The translations under genes were made by a program, and so were the position numbers. Positions 56,836 to 64,000 of a stretch of 64,000 nt of DNA are shown here, piece after piece (position 1 is the stretch's first letter; each line of letters starts with the position of its first letter). The stretch is taken from contig CAJHZI010000418.1 in NCBI GenBank assembly GCA_905160935.1, positions 1,347,001 to 1,411,000 on the forward strand, in the 5' to 3' direction. The stretch comes from Enchytraeus crypticus (Eukaryota; Annelida; Clitellata; Enchytraeida; Enchytraeidae). The notes under the pieces are model-generated. The model ran no database searches. It worked only from the letters and a program-made list of their open reading frames with translations, and was not told where the DNA came from.

Positions 56836-57570
56836 CATATTAGTTTAATCAGCTAACCGATGGCCCTTCAGTAGGTGCATGGTTATATTAGCGTGCTCTT
56901 CTTATCGCCTATGGGTTATGCTGACAGGAAATCGACGTTAAACTGGACTATATAACACTTGCACTAGAAGTCGCACCGCAGTAAGGCTAACCTTGTGGAA
57001 GAAGCATAGGAGGAAAGATACAGCTGCATGACTGTGATATTATATTCATATTAACGACTCTCTCGAGATATCTGCTCTACACTCTGATCATTAAACTTCC
57101 TCTTCCTCATCTCGTTCTTGTTCTTGGTTATTCTCTGTCGTATCTTCAAGGTTATCTTTAAATTATGTTTCTTTCATTCATCTCTGAGTCTACTGATATC
57201 TATTTGTATGATTTAATGGATTTTTTAAATAGAATGGTTTTGGTTTTATAGTCCTCATTGTTGTTTTGGATGTGTTTTTTTCTTGAAAACTGTTATTATC
57301 GTTAGTGAGATTGCCACTGTCAGGTCACAAAATCATTGTTTTATATGTTCTAGTGTCTCTTTTCCTTGTGATAATAACTAAAGTTGATTGTATGATCAGT
57401 TTAACTGTTTGAGATCTGTTATTTGAGTTTTTCTTTCTAAAATCTTGAAGTTAATGAGTATTTTTTATGTATGAAGAGCTTAAGTTTACCAGTTCGGATA
57501 TGTATTTTTGGTTGACAGATTTAACAGGATAACTATTAACTAAGAGGACTGTTAGTATTCTCTTCTGCAG

Positions 57571-58902
57571 TGTGGATTATAAATTATTATTATTTATGCA
57601 ACATGTCTGATAATAAGCCCCCAGTCGTCGATATCAGAGATTCAGATTTAGAAAAACAATCACTGACATCTTTGGCGTCAACATTGAGTAGTGGAACCAA
57701 ATCCATCTCGAAGGAAGTCCCAGCTAATCCGGGCAGTGGCGAGCCTGTAGCATCTGCTATGGACGCCTCTCTGACGGGTGATCAGATTCACCCTTCTGCT
57801 TCTTTAGGACTCGTAACCTCTGTACAGCTACATCCGGGAGTTTCTCAGAGTTCTGTTTCGTCTAGTGTTACCATATCATCTGCAACGGGTGTCAAGGAGT
57901 CGTCTTCTATTACGCCTTCAGTAAGAGACTGTTCAAAATCTAGTTCAGAAACTGTCAAAGGTTTAAAAGATATTCCTGCTTTGAAAGATTTATCTCGGAG
58001 TATTCCGGACGAAGATGAGCCGTTGTTGAAATCAGAGGCGGGTAGAAGGTTGACTGAAGCAGCTGATCTCAGTTTATCTTCCCTGAGTGAGTGTAACGTA
58101 GGAAAAGATAGTCAAAACCAATGGAAGGAGTTATCTGACCCTCCAAAACAGCAACTGACGCAGCGAGACGTAGCAAACCAACCTCAACAGCCGCTGAATG
58201 CCTCAACTCAACAACAGCAGCAACAACAGCAGCCGCATCAGCAACAACAACAACATCAGCAACAACATCAGCAACAGCAGCAACAACAGCATTGTCCTCT
58301 GCAACGGGAGCAGCCATTACAACCGCTGGAACAGCAGGAGCAACAGCAGCAGCAGGAGCAACAGCAGCAGCAGCAGCAGCCGTACACAGCTGAGCACAGC
58401 AAGCTGGAGAGGAAATCGAGCAAGTCACGTCTATCGAAGCAGCACGAGGTGGAAGTGACTGACACAGAAGTGGACGTGTCTGTCCCCTTAGAGACCAGTT
58501 GTGCTAAAGATCGTTTTGGCGGAATAGCGGAGGAACATCAAGTGGAGACTGCTGTCGATGGAATAGGAGATAAATCAACTGCTTGTGCTGATGCGGCATC
58601 ATCTTCATATAGCCAGACACTTGTGGAAACCTCTTCGGTTGCTGTGTCACGTGGTCTAGCTGGTGACGCACTCGCTGGCGCCCCAGTGACTCCAGTGTCA
58701 TGTACCTCAACGGTGCAGACTGTTGGGAAGATGGAAGCCTCGGGAGGGGAAGCGAGAGGACGGGATGAGGAATGCCTTGAGCGTCTGGAAGGTGGTGGAG
58801 TTGTCAGTGGTGGTAAAGATGGAGGAAAGCTGGAAGGAAGTGGGGAGGATAATTCTCCTAATAGTGATGAATCGGATAAAACCGTTGTAGTAATGGAATT
58901 AG
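57571..58902 (+). CDS. R3HDM-like: R3HDM/ARPP21-family protein, first coding exon with polyglutamine tract
   Basis: This is the first coding exon of an R3H/SUZ-domain RNA-binding protein (vertebrate R3HDM1, R3HDM2, ARPP21; Drosophila encore). A TTCTGCAG acceptor at 57563-57570 shows that non-coding exon(s) lie further upstream. Two in-frame starts exist, at 57570 and 57603. The second (AACATGTCT, protein MSDNKPPVVDIRD) is preferred, because family members start MSD and it has the better context. The protein is low-complexity: Ser/Thr-rich, then a Q/H-rich tract near residues 200-260 encoded at about 58208-58382 by mixed CAA/CAG codons, then acidic and Gly-rich. The exon ends ATGGAATTAG before GTTAGT, in phase 1, and joins the next exon in frame. 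This exon alone would be hard to classify; the family call rests on the downstream exons. Confidence 0.78.
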
Positions 58903-58909
58903 GTTAGTG

Positions 58910-59460
58910 TATCGATTCTTGATACGTTCTGTTATGGAATATATGGAAATATTTTAATATTTCAGTTGTTATTAAGCTTCTAAGCTTTAAGTAATTTAAC
59001 AAATGTCTTCTTAAGGTCTCAATATATATTTTGGTTTACTTGAAGCAAATTTAAGCCTATTTGATGCTCAAGCAAATTTAGAGTAACAATTTTCAAATCT
59101 GTAAAGTGTAACGCAATTTATGTATAAACTGATAGAACTGAAGAGATTTCCTTTAGTTTACTGAGTCTTAAACTGAAATGATTCATATGGCAGTTAATAA
59201 GACTGAAACTAACTCCAAAAGATTTTTTGCTTAAAAACACCAAATTACTCAGGTTTTTAACAAGCTCAAAGGAAATTATTCAAGTTTAAATAATTTAGAT
59301 GATGTGATTTGACAAACTATATAACAATGTGTGGAAATGAGGAGGTAGGTAGAATTCATTTGCTAGCATACTGGCATACTCCCACGTCTTTTCAGTACAT
59401 ATATGCTATCATTGCGGAAATGCAATATCCTTACTTAATATAAATATACAAACGACGTCA
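58910..59460. other. R3HDM intron, no recognised feature
   Basis: AT-rich intronic sequence. The other gene-free R3HDM intron stretches (60010-60360, 60540-61100, 62030-62560) and the 3' flank 63620-64000 also show nothing further. Confidence 0.6.
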
Positions 59461-59461
59461 T

Positions 59462-59690
59462 ATTTAGGCTAGTTGTATATTATGACTTACCTTGTGTTGT
59501 TTTTTTTAATGAGAACTTTAATACGCTAGTTGTATATTATGACTTACCTTGCGTTGTCTTTTAAGAGAACTTTAATACGCCAGTTGTATATTATGACTTA
59601 CCTTGTGTTGTTTTTTTATGAGAACTTTAATACGCTAGTTGTATATTATGACTTACCTTGCGTTGTCTTTTTATGAGAACATTAAATGTT
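59462..59690. repeat. ~61-bp tandem repeat, 4 copies, in an R3HDM intron
   Basis: Units contain CTAGTTGTATATTATGACTT, then ACCTTGTGTTGTTTTTT and GAGAACTTTAATACG. On the minus strand each unit contains CAAGGTAAGT, a perfect splice-donor consensus. The array ends 30 bp before the exon starting at 59721. Confidence 0.92.
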
Positions 59691-59720
59691 CATTTCTCGA
59701 TTGATTGATTGATGGCACAG

Positions 59721-59818
59721 TGTCTGGCTCATCTAACTCCTCCAAAGACTCTACAGGTGGCGACTGTCTACAGCAGCAGAGCAGCACAGACTCTGATAAA
59801 GCAAGTCCTACCTCACAG
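59721..59818 (+). CDS. R3HDM-like: R3HDM/ARPP21-family protein, Ser-rich linker exon
   Basis: This 98-nt exon lies between a GGCACAG acceptor and a CAGGTAAGT donor. Joined in phase 1 to the previous exon it reads VSGSSNSSKDSTGGDCLQQQ followed by SSTDSDKASPTSQ, with no stop, and ends in phase 0. It is low-complexity and Ser-rich. Support comes from the splice sites and phase on both sides rather than from conservation. Confidence 0.65.
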
Positions 59819-59879
59819 GTAAGTCTTGGTCCAGCTCTTCCTAATCTCAATCTGTATGGATCACCTTTCCAATCAGTGC

Positions 59880-60005
59880 TAGATGCTAGTGTAAGATGTT
59901 AGTGTAAGCTGTTAGTGTTAGATATTAGTGTTAGAGGTTAGTTTTAGATGTTCGTTTTAGATTTTAATGGTAGATGTTAGTGTTATAAGTTAGTGTTAAA
60001 AGTGT
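59880..60005. repeat. Degenerate 12-15-bp repeat (GATGTTAGTGTTA)
   Basis: About nine variants of GTTAGTGTTAGATA follow each other, starting about 60 bp after the 59818 donor. Confidence 0.75.
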
Positions 60006-60361
60006 TGGGTGAATGTTAACATCATTCAAACAAGACTCGTCTTATTCGGCCGGTTATTCTTAAATCTATAGGTTGCTGTTGGCGTCACGTTAGACGGATT
60101 TGATGCATGGTTCATTGCTTTAATAGAAAGACTATACGTCATCTTGCAAAATTTTTGATTTCTCATAAGGTCTGAAAACTACAGTGGGTTCCTTCGGTGG
60201 TTGAAACGAAAAATATATTGTAAACAACTTTTAAAATAGCCACCTCGCCTTGTACAGGGTGTATTTTTCGAGTCGTCACCTGCTAAACATCATTAGCGAC
60301 GAAAATATCAAGATCTGAACTCTGTACCTAATGGTAAAACGTCCTCTGATGCGCATATATA

Positions 60362-60530
60362 GCTCTCTCTCTCTCTCTCTTAATGCACTGCTTAATGGCT
60401 GGTCCATGACATACAACGCCTTCACTCTTCTCGGTCTTCCGCTTTCCTCTTAATGTCCACATACGAGTGGATCTTAAATCATCTGACATTCCTAATCTCG
60501 GTTTTCCTCTGCTTCTTTTTCTTTCCATTC
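60362..60530 (-). mobile_element. RTE-like LINE 3' end with (CT)n tail, R3HDM intron
   Basis: The plus strand starts with a CT run (60362-60381), then TTAATGCACTGCTTAATGGC and CTTCCGCTTTCCTCTTAATG. This is the complement of the LINE terminus. Confidence 0.75.
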
Positions 60531-61104
60531 TGTCCTATGATGAGCAAATATATTCAGCTTATACTTTAAATTTTCGGGTAAACGTAATTTTATTTTACTT
60601 GTCAAGTGTCTCGTTGATAAGAACTCTCACTTCACATTTAATAGTGGTCGCCTGGTCTGAAGTATTTAGATGTAAAGTAATATTAAAGTGGACAATTACT
60701 TGGGCAGTGGTATTTAAAGATTGGATTAAATCAATTGCGAATGTACAATTGTTTTAGTAGAGCAGTTTTTTGCCGCAGATTAAATTATCTATAATTAGCT
60801 TATCGTGATTCCGTTCACGTGTATAATTTTCGTTAATTCTTTTCACCGACTCGGTTTTATACCAATATTCGTCGTCAAATGAGGCCGGGTTTTTTGGCCT
60901 GATTGATCATGTAAGGTAGAGGGTGTGCTGAATCAGCTTATTTATAGGTTATTAGGTGTTTATATATTCGCTGATTATGTCTGTTCTAGATAATAAGATC
61001 GACCAAACTGGTAATATTGGGCATTGGCATATGCTGTATTTTATTGTATCTTATTTTTTTGTGTTTTTTTATAACTCTGACTTCGTCAAGCTGTAACCCT
61101 AGGA

Positions 61105-61275
61105 TGAAACTGGCTGGATTGTATTGTACTGTATTGCACTGTATTATATTGAGTTATATGGTATTGTATAATATTGTATTGCATTGTTGTGTATTGTACT
61201 TTATTGTATTGTATGGTAGTGCATAGCAATGCACTATCTTTATTATATTCTGTATTATATTGTACTATGTTGTGT
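61105..61275. repeat. (TATTG)n degenerate satellite
   Basis: TATTGTATTGTACTGTATTG-type pentamer repeats. A second block lies at 61410-61545, directly before the exon at 61549, and a complementary block at 21900-22120. Confidence 0.88.
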
Positions 61276-61548
61276 TGGAATTAGTATTTATGAGAGAGCA
61301 GATGGGAGAAAAAGAATGAACATCAAGGAAATGGCAAAGAATATAGAGTCTTGTGTAGGAACAACTTAGAGAAATCGTTAGTTAGAACCAGCACTTGAAT
61401 GATCACATGACATGATATTGTACTCTACTGCACAATATCATGACATTGTTTTTATTTTATTACATTGTATTGTATTGTATTGTTTCCCAGTGTATTGTAT
61501 TGTATTGTACTATATTGTAAATTGTATTATATTGTCTTGTGTTAACAG

Positions 61549-61857
61549 TCAGGCTCTAACAACAAGGTAAAGCTGACACGCAGCAGGGCTGTATGTGACG
61601 ACGTCTCCACTGATCCAGCGTCCAGAGCACATTCAGCCTGCACGAGTCCCTGCCTCAGGGACCCTTCAGCAGGTTCCGTCTCTAGCAGTCCAGGCCTCAG
61701 GGACCCTGGGCCCGGGGCTGTCAACAGCAGCTCAGGTCTCAGGGACCCTGGGCCCGGGGCAGGGTCGGTATCGGGCAGCCCAGGGATATCGGTGGTTGTA
61801 GGTAGTGGCTGTGGTAGTATCAGTCCATCAACTCTCAGTGTGTCTCCTAGTCTTCCC
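61549..61857 (+). CDS. R3HDM-like: R3HDM/ARPP21-family protein, exon with KLTRSRAVCDD motif
   Basis: This 103-codon, phase-0 exon lies between a TTAACAG acceptor and a GTATGT donor. It opens SGSNNKVKLTRSRAVCDD, matching the conserved SKLKLVRSLAVCEE motif in the N-terminus of vertebrate R3HDM1/ARPP21. The remainder is Ser/Gly/Pro-rich and contains three imperfect repeats around a core of LRDP(G/S). The DNA is visibly GC-richer than the surrounding (TATTG)n satellite, as expected for coding sequence. Confidence 0.85.
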
Positions 61858-61888
61858 GTATGTCTCTTCTCATTATCACAACAAAACG

Positions 61889-62019
61889 TTACAACTGGTA
61901 AAGCTAATGTTAACGTGTTTCCTTACTCGAAAGCTATTGCAATGACGGGCGAGCCCAGGATATGAACCCCACACATACTGATCCGCAATCGATTATCTTA
62001 TCGACATCGCCACTGACTG
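61889..62019 (-). mobile_element. SINE-A in an R3HDM intron
   Basis: The complement has CAGTCAGTGGCGATGTCGAT, the B box GGGGTTCATATCCTGGGCTC, and ends with the tail AACATTAGCTTTACCAGTTG. It begins about 30 bp after the donor of the exon ending at 61857. Confidence 0.8.
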
Positions 62020-62564
62020 TGTATAAGTTTTAAATAGAACTACCGGTTAACGGCAATTTCATTGCCGTAAGTGTTAGAGGCAGTCCGGTTGGGATTTTCT
62101 GTAATTTAATAACTCCTGATTGCTTTTTAAAATATTTAGAGTTTTAATTTTTATGATAATTTCGAATAAAGTGCTAAGTAGTTATGAATGAGAAATGTTG
62201 AGATAGGATTTTTAGCGTATAGAGAATATAGATAGATAGATGTTTATTTTCACGAAAATCACAATGACACCTTACGCCATGCATAGAATGACGTGAAAAC
62301 AGACGAACAGGCTCGAAGGCTCTGACGCATGCCACAAAGGCATTAAATTAAAAACAGTTCACTGTACACAAATTGTCTTTAAACAAAAACACGGTACAAT
62401 AAATATGTGGAAGGTAGTAACATGATGGAGGGTGGGGTGGGTGACTCGATTGTAAAGTCAGTCCACGCGTAGCAGGCTGAGTGCTCTTCGTTATTCCCTG
62501 CTCGCTACAATTGACTGATGTTCCCATCTCTCACACTGAACCAAACCTGTACGTTCTGTACGTT

Positions 62565-62712
62565 GGCCGGAGCTAGTGGCGAAGCCGGTAAGATATTCGA
62601 CCGCGGATCTGTATGTGTGGGGTTCAAATCCTGAGCTCGCCAGTCACTGAAATCGCTTTCGAGTGAGGAAACTGACGTTAACCTTAGCTTTTTAGCTTTT
62701 TTAGCTTTTTCT
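62565..62712 (+). mobile_element. SINE-A in an R3HDM intron
   Basis: GGCCGGAGCTAGTGGCGAAG (A box) is followed by GGGGTTCAAATCCTGAGCTC (B box at 62620-62634) and GAGGAAACTGACGTTAACC. The copy ends with the tail TTTTTAGCTTTTTTAGC. Confidence 0.85.
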
Positions 62713-63044
62713 TTACTCGCGTTCTTCAATCCGCAACATGTGATAACGCACGATTATCTCTTACTTCTACAATGCTGTCATATTCTGACAATAGAAATTG
62801 TATTGTTTATTTGGAATAGTTTAACGTTAATTTTATTTTATTACTTAAGTTTTATTGGTATATATTTTTGTTAAACAGGGATTCAAGGGAGGATGATGAT
62901 GATGATGATTTTGTTTTAAATTTTCCCTCATTAGTTTTTCTTTCTATATATAGTGAGATGGCGCTATAATGCAATTAAAAAAGGGATTAGCAGGAGGCGC
63001 TTGTTTTTACTCTTATCGGTCTTCTTTTCTTATTGTCGTCTTTT

Positions 63045-63135
63045 TCTTGTACATCATCATCATCATCATCGTCCCTTAAATCCCAGATTAACCAGGGTCG
63101 GGATACGAATAGACTTTCTTCAGTCAACTGAGACT
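63045..63135 (-). mobile_element. (GAT)n-tailed SINE 3' end near R3HDM exon
   Basis: The plus strand reads CATCATCATCATCATCATCG, then CCCTTAAATCCCAGATTAAC, then ACGAATAGACTTTC. This is the complement of the module-H family 3' end. It ends about 100 bp before the exon that starts at 63233. Confidence 0.6.
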
Positions 63136-63211
63136 TTTGGAGTTTTTCTTGTACATCGCAATGAATGAATAATGAATGAATAATGAGTCAATAATGAATG
63201 AATCCTTGTAA

Positions 63212-63613
<402 letters not shown>

Positions 63614-64000
63614 TAGCGTTTAGTTTCGAAGTTAGAAGTTTAGCGTCTGTTGTGGTGCCTGAGATCACTGTCAGAAACCTTTGGGCATGATATCGAACCT
63701 GTAATAATTATGATATCGTAGTCTATCTGGCAAGCGGGCGACCACCGATGCTATTCTCTTTAACTTCTGTTGATGAATGTGGTTGTGTTAGTGCATATTC
63801 TCTTTTAAACTGTAAATTGAATTGTGAAATTTTTATTGTAAAACGTGGGCTAATATATTACATATTAGATTTCTAAAATGTATAGGTACTGAAGATCAAG
63901 AAAATATGACGTATAGGTTTTATTACGTATAGATGTTATGAGGAAGAATCTGATTCGCTATAATATATTTAATATTATTTTTTAGTATTATATTTTATTT

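Noticed and set aside
58069-58428. Minus-strand Ala/Val-rich frame opposite the polyglutamine exon
   Set aside because: It is the reverse-complement shadow of CAG/CAA repeats in the R3HDM coding exon, with no independent support.

Overview
The window is animal nuclear DNA. It is AT-rich, has no compact operon-like coding, and carries two multi-exon host genes with canonical GT-AG junctions. These sit in a dense mix of SINEs, LINE 3' ends, DNA-transposon remnants and satellites. The two host genes, a GRAF-type BAR/RhoGAP protein and an R3HDM/ARPP21-type R3H protein, are conserved across animals. The repeat content suggests an invertebrate, but I cannot name a phylum from the sequence alone.

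Host genes. On the minus strand lies the 5' part of a GRAF/oligophrenin-family gene (ARHGAP26/10/42, OPHN1). Exon 1 with the start codon is at 33705-33858, exon 2 at 30590-30685, and two further exons at 3070-3141 and 2443-2547; the gene runs off the left edge. All four encode the N-terminal BAR domain. Exons 2 and 3 are about 27 kb apart, and one short BAR exon expected between them was not found by eye. On the plus strand, exons at 57571-58902, 59721-59818, 61549-61857 and 63233-63573 encode the N-terminal half of an R3HDM1/R3HDM2/ARPP21-type protein. This includes a polyglutamine tract, a conserved basic motif (KLTRSRAVCDD), an expanded LSRDSS repeat and the start of the R3H domain; the gene runs off the right edge. 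The two genes are divergent, with about 23.7 kb between their start codons.

The large GRAF intron (3.2-30.5 kb) is a transposon graveyard. From left to right it holds: a probable LTR-element remnant split by a nearly complete piggyBac (4165-6929, TTAA target site, matching terminal repeats); a spliced, decayed MULE-like transposase with a SWIM finger; a second piggyBac fragment; a second MULE-like transposase; a non-LTR retroelement end; a BED/hAT fragment; a P-element/THAP9-like fragment; a 54-bp tandem repeat; a 245-bp near-perfect palindrome; and a third piggyBac fragment. Further on are a G-run element with terminal inverted repeats (22243-23607) and two LINE 3' ends (27.4-29.7 kb).

The intergenic region (33.9-57.5 kb) has no gene I recognise. 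It is built of LINE 3' ends whose tails grade into (GA)n microsatellites, a Tc1/mariner copy with about 200-bp inverted repeats (35945-36912), CR1-like LINE pieces, several tRNA-derived SINE families, minisatellites and long (TA)n arrays. The same SINEs occur in the R3HDM introns.

No new enzymatic system is evident. The most unusual signals are structural: a tandem duplication of the GRAF exon-1 splice-donor region, expansion of the LSRDSS motif in the R3HDM protein, the G-run inverted-repeat element, the long palindrome, SINEs that share a head but not a body, and LINE ends that seed microsatellites. Repeat-family names such as SINE-A, SINE-E, module H and module D are local labels used only here.
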